Part shown: piece after piece, positions 21,810 to 32,153 of the stretch
Layout of the letters: each line of letters opens with the position of its first letter
Position numbering within the stretch: the first letter of the stretch is position 1
NCBI RefSeq assembly: GCF_002878395.1
Contig: NW_025855829.1
Span: 786,745 to 850,744, forward strand
Source of the DNA: Capsicum annuum
Lineage: Eukaryota > Streptophyta > Magnoliopsida > Solanales > Solanaceae
Length of the DNA stretch: 64,000 bases
Reading direction: 5' to 3'
Notes under the pieces: generated by a model
Seen by the model: only the letters and a program-made list of their open reading frames with translations
Database searches by the model: none
Told to the model about the DNA's origin: nothing
Translations under genes and position numbers: made by a program

Positions 21810-24190
21810 TAGGTACCACTAACGGAGGGATCAATAATAATAGGGGTGAATTGTCATGGTGAATGGATTGAGAAGAGTAATCGATATGTATGGCGGTGGA
21901 AGGAGGCTAAAATGCTTGAGATGATAGCTATGACTGTCCAAAGTGATATTTTGTATGATGATTTTGTGAATTTAACCATCAACTATTGTGGACTGAATTA
22001 TCAATCGAAAGAACTCGCCATCAGCTACATGCACAGCTCCTTTGAAAATTAGAGGGTACTACCTTTCAAGATAATCGATCAAGATCGGTTGCATGCTTAT
22101 CTGAGTGATTCAGCAAGGCTGGTGTTAAGGGTGTATGTCATTGAAAAATCAAGAGAGAATGAGAACCAGAATATAGAAGAAGAACAACAACAAGACACTT
22201 TGATGATAAGTCGGATGATCTGGACATAAATATTCTAGATGATGATCAAACACCTACGCCCACTGTTGTGAGCAATATGGTGGCCAGTTCTTCTCAATCA
22301 ACATAGTCGAGTAATCGTAAAGATGATGAGACTGGCTTTTACAAGGGAATGTAATTCAAGAATAATATAGTATAATCTACTTCTCTGGTTATTGCTTGCT
22401 TAAAAAAAGATTTCAGACTAAAGAAGGTGATTAATTTGAGCAAAGTCTTTTCTTTTAGATGTGCTAATTCAAACTGCAAGTGGTGGTTGAGGGTTGTGAA
22501 ATACTTAAGTTATGATAGATTTATTATTAATGTTTATGAAAAGTATTACACATGTGGTTCGAAGCACATTACCAGCCATAATCCTCATGCCACGGCAAAG
22601 ATCCTCGATCGATATTTTGAAAATAGATTCCCCAATGGAAAAGGCTCTTCTATAAGTCATATGACCAATCAACTCCTTACAGAATTGGGTATTATAGTAA
22701 GTTATTGAAAGATATATACGTCCATAGGGATTGTCAAGGACTTAGTTAGGGGGACACAAGAGCACAAGTACATTGTCCTCGATGCCTACCATTACATGAT
22801 TGAGTCCAGAAATCCCGAAAGTAAGTCGGCATTGTATATTGATGAAAATAAAAAGTTAAAGTACTTTTTTGTGTCCTATGATTCTTGGATTCTTGGTTTT
22901 CAATAGTTGAGGAAAGTTATAGCCATCGACATGAATTTCTCGAGGAGCAAGCATAAAGGAGTTTTGCTAGTGGCAGAGGCACTGGATGTGGAAGGTCACA
23001 TCTTTTCAGTCACTTTTTGTGTACTGAACAAGGAATGTGATGACTTAGTTGAATTTTTTTAAAACAAATGCAAAGCTGCGTTGAAGATACCAAAGAGTTG
23101 GTGTTTTATTTTGGATAGGCATCCAAGTATCCCAAAGATGGGTTCAATTTTCTACACTTTAGCATACTTTGATTGTTGCATAGGCATCTTGGAGATAATA
23201 TTTGAAACAACTTTCACAACGAAAGGGTCATGACTCTTTCTTATAGAGCAGTTAATGTATATGATGTATCTGAGTTTTTTGACCATTTCAATCAAATAAG
23301 GGATATATCATCCAAGGCAGCACAACATCTCAAACGTGTTGGTTTCACAAGATGAAGTCGGACATTTTATTTGGTAAATAGGTATAGGATTTTAAATTTA
23401 ATGTCTTATTTGAATTATAAGTTTGTATTACTTAGTATGGTGTCGTACTAAGTGATTTTTTTGTATAGGTATAATATTATGATATCAAACATAGTCGAAT
23501 CAGTGAATTCATTGTTTGGAGTTGAAAGAAAATTTTCCATCGTGGCGCTATTTGATGAAATAAAAAAGAAGTATGCCAAATTATTTCACGAAAGGCATAT
23601 GTAGCTCACGAACACAGGAACCAGATTTTTTCTAGAAGAAAAAAAACAAATATCAACGAGCATCAGTTTGGGGAATAGGTTATTTGCTCATCAAATAGTA
23701 GATTACAAGTTCAGTATCAACAGTCATGGTGATGTTGCCTCAGTTAATCTTTAAACAATATCTTGTACATGTAGAGTTTATGACTTGGACAAAATACACT
23801 GTCCACATGCTATGGAAGCGCTTCGAGCCCAATAGGGTGCACAATATGGAACTAAAATTTATGAGTGCTTGTCTCCATATTATTAGATGAAAAATATATA
23901 ATGGTATATAGTAAGAATATTAATTTGGCGCCTCCTGAAGAATCTTGGATTGTTCCTGTAGAGCTTTTGGAGAGATTAATACCTCCACTATATTGACCCA
24001 AGCACTATCAAATAGAGAAGAAGGCGATATAAGAGGAAGCGTGGAGTCAAAGAATCATTTCCATCAAGAAAAATCAAGTGCTCCGTAAGTAAGAACGCTG
24101 GCCATAAAAGAACTACATTCCCATATCACAATCCACCATGATCGTTGTAATAGTAAAAATTACATTGTTGTTTGTTATGGACTTTGATAT
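21810..24190 (+). pseudogene. MULE transposase (MuDR/FAR1-like) pseudogene
   Basis: The product would excise and reinsert the element. From N to C terminus: an initial segment (21846-22049) with CHGEWIEKSNRYVWRW; a MuDR-type DNA-binding region (22427-22708) with NSNCKWWLRVVKY, YTCGSKHITSHNP and S-H-M-T-N-Q-L-L; a DDE core with Asp at 22928-22930 (VIAIDMNFSRSKHKGVLLVA) and Asp at 23114-23116 (FILDRHPSI); a likely intron at about 23379-23468, then RYNIMISNIVESVNSLFG; a SWIM zinc finger with C-T-C and C-P-H (23764-23808); and a basic tail with a zinc knuckle that has lost cysteines (about 24080-24120). Stops at 22050, 22706 and near 22906, 23061 and 23232 break it. Confidence 0.88.
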
Positions 24191-24239
24191 TTTTAACTCA
24201 TTGCTGTGAACATAAATGTTCTTATTTTTAAACGGGTAG

Positions 24240-24480
24240 TGTTCTTCCAATAGATGGACCATCTGTTGTAGTAGATCTTTTGGAAGAACATAATACAGAT
24301 CATCAAACTGGATTGTGTTTATCCCACAGATCACCAATCTATTGTGACAGATGGACCATCTGTTGGAACAACACAATACAGTTCTTGCCACTGGTTTGTT
24401 CTTTCAACAGATGACCAATCTGTTTCAACAGATGGTCTATCTGTTGGAAGAACTCAAAATGCTTGCAATTTCTACTGGAT
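24240..24480. repeat. Palindromic repeat cluster after the transposase
   Basis: Strong units, including 'caacagatgaccaatctgtttcaacagatggtctatctgttgg'-type runs (24407-24451). Inverted counterpart of 9905-10210. Confidence 0.88.
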
Positions 24481-24626
24481 TCAAATTATGTCAAATTCTC
24501 AATCCTTACCTCCAAACCTAGACATGTTAAGAAGTAGAAATAGACAGAATAAAAATTAAACCAAAAATAAATTCAAAGTCGACCAAAAATATATTCTTTA
24601 ATTAAACAAATCAAAATACATGTCGC

Positions 24627-24893
24627 TTAGGTAGAATCCGATATAAATAAAGCAAAATAAAATAATAAACATAAACTAATTATTATTATCATTATTATTA
24701 TTATTATTGTCAATTGGGCAATCGTCAATGGGCGTAGCAGGGCCCTCCCCAGCCTTTGAATCTCACACACCATCCTTACTATCAGGGTGTACAACTCCCA
24801 CTGGAGTTTATTAACCTGCCTTTGAAGTTCCCATACGGTGTCGCACAGAATCACCATATCCCAAACAGGATCAACCATATCTAGAACATGCAT
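24627..24893 (-). CDS. Small coiled-coil protein, copy 3 (open frame)
   Basis: An 88-codon open frame, the only uninterrupted one of the three copies. It has an acidic start (MHVLDMVDPVWDMV), a helical centre with heptad-like spacing (WELQRQVNKLQWELYTLIVRM) and an Ile-rich tail made by an ATT microsatellite (24680-24712). A TATA-like box (CCTTTATAAATAGG on the minus strand, 25099-25112), a leader and a splice-donor-like site precede it, as in copies 1 and 2. It is convergent with the transposase, the same arrangement as mudrA/mudrB in maize MuDR, but I see no sequence likeness to mudrB. The family is unknown and expression is unproven. Confidence 0.42.
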   Translation of the reverse strand: MHVLDMVDPVWDMVILCDTVWELQRQVNKLQWELYTLIVRMVCEIQRLGRALLRPLTIAQLTIIIIIMIIIISLCLLFYFALFISDST

Positions 24894-25098
24894 GCATTAA
24901 AAAAGTATAAAACACTAAAGAAAAGAAAAGAATTTGAATAAAATACAACTTATACTACCAAATGACAGATTTTTTTCAAAAAATTACCTCAACAAAAAAG
25001 GAATCTGCTCTTTGAGGAGAAGTGGTTGAAGATGTAATATAAAAGACAAGATGCAAGAAATAAATTAAGTAGAGTAGAATAAGCAAGTAAGGAAGGGA

Positions 25099-25112
25099 CC
25101 TATTTATAAAGG
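25099..25112 (-). promoter_or_regulatory. TATA box of small-gene copy 3
   Basis: CCTATTTATAAAGG on the plus strand; the reverse complement matches the TATA region at 9174-9185. Leader sequence down to about 24985 matches the other two copies. Confidence 0.58.
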
Positions 25113-25129
25113 ATATGTGTTAAGCAAAA

Positions 25130-25380
25130 ATTCACGACTGTTCACGTTCAGTAATTACATGCCTTAATTAAATCAAACTGGTGACTTTTTTATTAATGTG
25201 AAAAGTCATGACTGAATTAAATCAAACTAGTGACTTTTTTATTATTGTGAAAAGTCATGACTTTTCAGCTTTTTAATATTAATTAGTTCTTAAATTTAAA
25301 TAACCATTTTCTTAATTAAATAATTGAAGACCTTACAGTTTTAAATAACTGTTTCTTTTAATAATAATCATTTCTATTAA
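25130..25380. repeat. Short duplicated motif 'gtgaaaagtcatgactttt'
   Basis: The block 'aaatcaaactRgtgacttttttatta.tgtgaaaagtcatgac' occurs twice in tandem (about 25163 and 25218). Related 'aaaagtcatgactgttcacc' words occur at 9022, 25624 and 25850, always near the small-gene promoter side. Confidence 0.6.
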
Positions 25381-25600
25381 GTTATTGCAACAGATGGACC
25401 ATCCGTTGCAATAGATAACCCATTCGTCGTAATAGTTTTACCATCTGTTGCAAAAAATGGTCTATGTGTGCAACAGATGAGCCATCTGTTGCAATAAATG
25501 GGTTATCTACTGCGACAGATGGACCATCTGTTGGAAGAGCTATTTTGATTTCTTTCAACAGATGATTCATCCATTATAATAGATGGAAAATTTGATTCGT
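25380..25600. repeat. Palindromic repeat cluster
   Basis: Nine or more half sites, for example 'gcaacagatggaccatccgttgc'. Confidence 0.87.
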
Positions 25601-25904
25601 CAGTTGTTTTGAATGTGTTAGATAAAATGTCATGATTGTTCACCTCTTTTTTAATAATTCTATCCCTTAATTTATTCAAACAGGCAATGATTTTTTAATT
25701 ATTTAAATTAAAAAATTGATATAAAAATAAAATAAAAAGTGAAAAGTCATGATGTTTTGCCTATTTAACATTAACATCAGTTATTAAAACTAAATAACCA
25801 TTTTTTAAGATTTCAAATCGTGTTTATTATTTATTTCTTTATTACTTTTTAAGTCATGACTTTTCACCCTTTCAATAACCCGCTTTTTTTATTAATAATG
25901 TTTT

Positions 25905-26190
25905 CTAACAGATAGACCATTTGTTGAAACAGATCTGTCATCTATTGGAAGATCTCAAACCAGTGGCAAGAACTGTATCATGTTCTTCCAGCAGATCTGT
26001 TGCAACAGATGGTTCATCTGTTGGAAGAAGAGGGTTTTGAGTTTTTCCAATAGATTACCCATCTATTGCAATATATTGGTTATCTATTGGTTGAACACAA
26101 TCCAGATTGATGAACTATATTGTCTTCTTCCAACAAATGTTCATCTGTTGTAACAGATGGATAATCTGTTGAAAATATTTTTTATAGTCT
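25905..26190. repeat. Palindromic repeat cluster, duplicate of 24240-24480
   Basis: Contains 'gcagatctgttgcaacagatggttcatctgttgg'-type runs (25990-26024). The following 26220-26340 is a second copy of the sequence at about 10255-10375 and 24130-24235 (inverted), so a local duplication included the transposase 3' end. Confidence 0.85.
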
Positions 26191-26379
26191 GTCGTATTTA
26201 GTTCCTGCTTTACCCTTTTTAATTGATTCACAAGTTAATAAAAACATGTTTTATAAAATAAATATTAACATTTACATCCCTAACAATGAGTTAAAATTAT
26301 CAAAGTCTATTAGCAAACAACAACATAAGTTCACAATTATAACGATCATGGTGCATGACATACGTAACACTTGTTTTCT

Positions 26380-27235
26380 CTTGACGGGAATGTAGTTCTT
26401 TGACATTGAAGATGGTTAGTCTTTGAGCCTCCATAGTTTTGTACACTACTTCACGATGGAAACTGAAGATTAAACACTGTTTGACATTGATGGGGTAGGA
26501 AGAATAAGGTGCATGCAGATGGATGGATCCACTTTCATGTGTTAGAGTTATGTATTACTGATCAGATTATCGTGACAACATACATAAAGTACAATGATTT
26601 TGTGAATGCAGATTTTTACTGATTAGGCATTGATCCTTCAACCAAGATCCTGCATTTTACAGTTAAGTTTGATAAGTGCAAATTGATAAGGCTGAGGTAC
26701 CATCAAGATGGTGTTGATACCCTATTATAATTTAATGATGGTTTGTTCAGGTTTATGCCTGTCAAGTTTTAAAAAGGGATCAATATTTAATGGCAGTGTA
26801 GATATTCAATAATTATTGAACTAGTTTTAATGGTGTAATGGACTTTGAGAAGGCCTTCGAAGCCTCCTAGTGTGACAAACAAGAATGGAAAACCAATAGA
26901 AATTCCCTTGGTCCAAATTTATATGGATGGGTTGCTCGGGGAGACGATTATACAGTAGAATATGTTGTAGGAGAATACCTGCACGGGAAAAAGAAGTTGC
27001 TGAAGACTGTATCATCTCATACTTTATTAAAGAAGAAACATAGTGAAGAAGTCAAAGAACTTCTAGCCAATCTGACCAATGAAATTGACTTGAAATATGA
27101 AAAATTTGAATGAGCTGCAAATGTGAAGGTGTATCCAAAAATTAAAATCCGTCAGTTATTGAAAAGAAAAATGATAAATTGGACTAGAGCTGAACACTTT
27201 CCTAGGTAAATGCGACTAGTTAGCGTATCCTAAAT
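26380..27235 (+). pseudogene. ULP-C fragment, palindrome 2, plus-strand arm
   Basis: Homologous to the minus arm of palindrome 1. It holds the conserved pieces KLIRLR (about 26682), the 'gatgggttgctcggggaga' block (26926) and 'agaagaaacatagtgaagaagtcaaagaa' (27031). Stops and frameshifts are frequent. The next 225 bp (27236-27460) make the inner part of the palindrome. Confidence 0.68.
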
Positions 27236-27459
27236 GAAGACCCACAAAGCACGGGATCAAAACTCCAAGGAAGAAGCTTTGTAAGCACCGTGGATTGAAA
27301 AGATGTACTGTCAGGAATGAAACTTAAACCAAGAACTTTTGAAGTAAAAATAAGGGAAACCAAGGCATCAACTTCTAAAATCTAACTTTCATCCCATTCC
27401 TTCTATTTGTGGTTCTGATCAAGTCAATAGCAGTGGAAACAAATAGGTTTGAAGTTGGG

Positions 27460-28471
27460 TAGAAATTCCATGCCTTTTTGTTTCCACTACCTTAGACCTG
27501 ATTAGAACCTCAACCAGAAGGCCTAGGATGCTAGTTTAACTTCAAAAATTGTCACCTTGACTTGATCCCTTATTTTTACTTTAGGAGTTCTAGATTTAAG
27601 TTTTATTCCTAACTGTCCATCTTTTCAACCCATCGGTGCTCGCAAAGTTGCTTTCGTTGAGTTCTGATCCTATGTTTTGTGGGTCATTATTCAAGCCATG
27701 CTAACTATTCGCAGTTACCTAGCAAAGTGTAGGTCAAGTCCACTTTACCATTTTTCTTTTCAACATTCATTTTTGGATACACTCATTTTTTCAGTTCATT
27801 CGGTTTTTTTATTTTTCATTGGCTAGATTCACTACACGTTTCTTGCTACCCTGTGTTTCTTCTTTAATAAGTTCTAAGTTGATATATAGTATTTAGTACC
27901 TCCCCTTTCCCTCATAGATATTCTCCCAACCACCTTTTGTTGTATAATTATCACCCGAGTAACCCAATCATATAAATTTAGAGTAGGGCAATAACTATAT
28001 TGATTTTTATTCTTGTTTGCAACAGTTTGAGGCTTTGGAGGCTTTTCAAAAGTCCATTAAACCCTTAAAATTAGGCTAATCACTATTGAATCTTTGCACT
28101 GCCACCAAAAACTTAATACTTTCTCAAAACTTGACACATAAACATTAGCAAGACCATCATTAAACTGTAACAGGGTATCGATACCACCTACTTGGTCCCT
28201 CAGCCTTATCAGTTCAAACCTATCAATCTTAATTATAAAATGCAATATCTTATTTAAATATTAATGCCTAATCTTCAAAGAACAACATTCACAAAATCAG
28301 AGTACTCTATGTGTGTTTTCATAATAACATGACCAGTAATACATACCTCCTATATATGAAGTGGTTTCATCTGCAAGCAGGTTATTCCTCCGAATTCATC
28401 TTTACTCTAGCCTTTTATGTTGATCGATCAAAAATTGATCCACTTTCACTTTCTTTTCTTTTGGGAGACAT
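27460..28471 (-). pseudogene. ULP-C fragment, palindrome 2, minus-strand arm with start codon
   Basis: The start codon (28471-28469) and the MSPKRKE codons match ULP-A and the copy at 15431. Going inward, the segment 28245-28057 is an open stretch with FELIRLRDQVGGIDTLLQF. The reverse-complement match to 26380-27460 makes a 2.1-kb palindrome centred at about 27460. The leader of this copy appears to lie beyond the LTR element, near 40060-40330. Confidence 0.68.
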
Positions 28472-28574
28472 CATTTACTTATAAATAAGAGAAAATAAAA
28501 AGAAATTACAATTGATGTCTACATAATTTTTAAAAAGGGTAACACAAATATAACACATGTACTAAGCATTTTAA

Positions 28575-28800
28575 TAGATGATCCATCATTTGCAACAAAT
28601 TCCCCATATGTTCAATAAATGAGCCATATGTTGTAGTATGTGAAACATCTGCTGCAATAGGTGACCGACATATTGCAATAGATGAGTCATCTATTGGAAG
28701 AGCTGTTTGGATTTATCCCAACAACTAATTCATCAGTTGCAACAGATAGGAAATCTGATAGAAGGCCTATTTTAACATCTTTCACCATATGTTCCACCTG
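28575..28800. repeat. Palindromic repeat cluster upstream of the ULP-C minus copy
   Basis: Degenerate units ending in 'ccacctgttgaaacaccaacaccaaca', which merges into a short remnant of the ACCAAC minisatellite (28803-28826). Confidence 0.78.
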
Positions 28801-28929
28801 TTGAAACACCAACACCAACAACAACATCAAAAATAAAGAAACAAATAAAAGAAAAACAAAAAAACTGATACTGCCAACAAGGTTTTTTAAGTTCTCCCAA
28901 TAGATGACCTTTTTACATATTTAAATAAA

Positions 28930-28982
28930 AATAATGGTTCGTTCATTTAAAACTTAAAAGATACCTTTCCTTCAGTTTTCTC
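28930..28982 (-). repeat. MULE A-like terminus
   Basis: On the minus strand from 28982 it reads GAGAAAACTGAAGGAAAGG and then TATCTTTTAAG, close to the outer right end (GAGAAAATTGAAGAAAAAG). It could be the partner of the B terminus at 19126. The bases after it (AATAAATAG) do not repeat AGGATTCTT. Confidence 0.55.
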
Positions 28983-29061
28983 AATAAATAGGATATGGGT
29001 AATGGGTAAATGAATAAAAATAACAGATGTAAATAACTAATTTAAATAACCAATGTAAAAT

Positions 29062-31368
29062 TGTAACACCCCAAAATTGGGTCCTGAGACGTCACACGGT
29101 GCTTAGGGACACAAGTGACCCCAAGCTAACCCTTCTACTGGCATAACTCATAAGCAACTGAATAAAAGTATAAATCTATACAAGTTTGCAGAAAATAATT
29201 CTTTTCTGAATATGATAGATACAAAACTGAATTTACAAGATTACAACTCTACTTTTACAACAAAAACTGAAACTGAATACATCAACTTCTACTGACTATC
29301 TATGAAGCTTCTACTAGTACTGACTATAGGTAGCCGGGTCATGATTCCCGCCTATCCTACTCAATATGATTGAATAAAGAAAATATAATATTTCTCAAAT
29401 TGTATAACTAACTCGAGCCCTTGAATCAAAAGGACTCATCACCTGCTGACTGGAGCTGCAAAATAACTGCATATGGTATGTGTGCTACAACTTGTACCTA
29501 CATTATGAGAAGATGTATCCCATATACGAATATATGGGTTAGTACCATGGAAATGTACCAAGTATATGGGGTGTGTGCAAGTTTCAGAAATCAAATATCA
29601 TAAGTATTCATAGAAAACATGCATGCTATAACAAGTGACTCATGTAGCTCGAATAAAAAACATCATAATCATAAAAGAGGAAGATATATCAAATCAAAAC
29701 ACGTGAGTCATTATAGTAAGTTCTAAATTCACTTTCATCTCGATTTTCAAACCATCAAAGAAATCAAATCTCATAACAATTCTCTTTAGAATATAGTATT
29801 TCAATCTTTCGAAAAATAATAACTTTCTCATAACCAATTCTTCAAAATAATATATTCCTCTTAGATAGAATGGTACACACACACACACATTGGGAGTCTC
29901 TCATAACTGATATAAACCATATGAGCTACATGGAGTTTAATATTCTACCATATTGGGGAGAGTCACCCTATTCCTTGCCATCAGAGTAGGACCTTTAATT
30001 ATCAATCCAAACACTAGTGATCACTATGAAAATCAGCCACAACTCTGGCTCCTATGGGGACACGTAGTTCTAAGGAAGTACCAAACCCGCTATACCTCCC
30101 GTTCGATGCTAAAGACTACTCCCAAACTTAGCTCAGATCTTTTCAAAAGAAAATACACCATAAAACGGTTCAACAATTCACAACGGGAGCTATCATGCTA
30201 CCCCTTTCATAATGAATCAATAAAAGTGGATTTCTTTTCTTATCTCGGGTTAAAAATCAACCCCTTTTTACGACCAAAAGGTCAAAGCTTCTTTATCTAT
30301 TCAAATCATTCAAATTCAAGGTGTTTATAACACATGTTTTCTCAAAAACAACAATCTCAAATAGAGTTCTAAACCCATGTCTCAATATCACATTAAAACT
30401 TATCAAGATTCAAGCTTTACATCATAAACACATAAATTTCTACAAAATCTAGAAATTTCTGCTTTAAGCATAAAATATCATTGTTCACATATAATTCCAC
30501 TTCTAAAATATTGAAAATATCATAATCTCATGAGAATCAATATAGGATGTAAATTCATGCTTCCAATTCATAATAAAACATATAAAATTCATAACTTCAT
30601 AAAAGAAAAATATTTTTGGACACAAGAACGAAAGGGTGTCCTTGTCGAAAACCCACATACCTTGAAGTTGAAGCTTTAGATGAACTATTAACCTTGGGAC
30701 TCTATTCATAAAAATAATAGGTGCTTCTTGTAGCCCTCGGAATGGGAAATTCAAATCTTAAGGAATTATTGAACAACTACGGTTAAATCTTGAGATATCT
30801 TGATCTTTAGGTTGAAACCCTTAAGAGTGTTCTTGACCAATTTTTAATGAAAGTGAAAGGATTTTGGATAATTGGGGTTAAATCCCGTGTTATAGACATA
30901 TATATAGGGGTAATTTTTGGCACTTGGAAGTGAGATATGCGGCGCACAACCCATGGCAGAACTTAAGGTGTGCATCGCACACCTTATGGCAGACTTGTAA
31001 GTGTGCCTCGTACTCCCAATTGCACACCCTTACTGCCTCTCATGAAAATGGGCATAACTTTTCGCTCGGGTATTGGATTAAGGTGAAATTGGTATCATTG
31101 GAAAGTTAATTCAATTATCTATAATTTAATAGGTCTTGGGATGAAAAATTCCATGTATATTAAGAGTTATACACATTTGAAGTTGACCCTTGTAGAATCA
31201 AATGTCAAACTTTGGATGAATCAATTGATCTTAGCTCAACTTTGTTCTAGGTCATTGCTATGAACATTTTTCACCTCTAAATGTATTTACATGAGAATAA
31301 ATTAGATTAGAGCTTAGACACATAGGAAGGATGGTTAGAATTCTAGCACGAGAATATGGGGTATTACA
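29062..31368 (-). repeat. LTR of the gypsy-like element (3' LTR in element sense)
   Basis: Colinear with 37607-39924. It contains a (CA)n run at about 29876-29889 that is shorter in the other LTR. Small frames inside it (29421, 29953, 30503, 30924 and others) have no likeness to proteins I know, and related frames recur only because the LTR is duplicated. Confidence 0.93.
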
Positions 31369-31384
31369 TTATCTCCCCCTTGGG
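31369..31384 (-). other. Polypurine tract of the gypsy-like element
   Basis: Minus strand CCCAAGGGGGAGATAA immediately before the LTR. Confidence 0.8.
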
Positions 31385-32153
31385 AACATTCATCCTTGAA
31401 TATGGATAATTAACATGAAGCACAGAGGAATTTTTGTCTTTAAGCTATCATGTGCAACTAATAGATACTGATTCACTGGATCTAAAGAATAATGAGCTAT
31501 TGAACTGATCATCAAATGCATGAATTCTCATGAAAATAACTATATGGATAAGATAGAAACAAGAGTGTCAACTTATGAGTAACCATTACTTTGCACTGGA
31601 TCTGATCTCATGAGAAAAAATATGATAGGTTTATGGAATGAAAACTCGGGGTATTACAACATCCCCCTCTAGGGATCATTTGCCCCCGAATGATAATAAT
31701 TTGGTGAAAATACTAGGAAGAGACTGTGATATTACACAGGATACTTACAAACTGAATTATGACTTAATATCTAAAACTAAAACTGATGCATGCGCTGAGC
31801 TAAATTCATAATTTACTTGGACACAAACACATTACCTCTTGGAATGTACATACATATAAGACTGCGGATAGTAAGACTAGCTGGAAAATTAAGAATCTAT
31901 AGGAGCTTATCTCCTTGCTTGCTAAACTAGATTGTAGGCTATATGGACTGGATCATAATGACTGCCCATACTCAAATAGAGTATTTCTTCAGCACTTTTC
32001 TATGAAATTCTATTGACATTAGGGAGCAAAGAATTTTGGGCATGCTCTGAACAAGACATTTGACTAAGGAATTATAACATTGATATAACTTTATAGCATG
32101 GAATATAATTATATAACTCATAAACTAGAATAGGATTGCTAGGCCGCAGCAAT
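31385..32153 (-). other. Non-coding interior of the gypsy-like element, distal part
   Basis: No recognisable frame. A second 'gggaatcatttgcccccgaatg'-like phrase at about 31670 resembles the sequence next to the LTR (31380-31400), a small internal duplication. Confidence 0.55.

Noticed and set aside
29421..30330. Frames at 29421-29603 and 29953-30330, and their counterparts at 37966-38148
   Set aside because: They are parts of the two LTRs; only some are open in both copies and none resembles a known protein.
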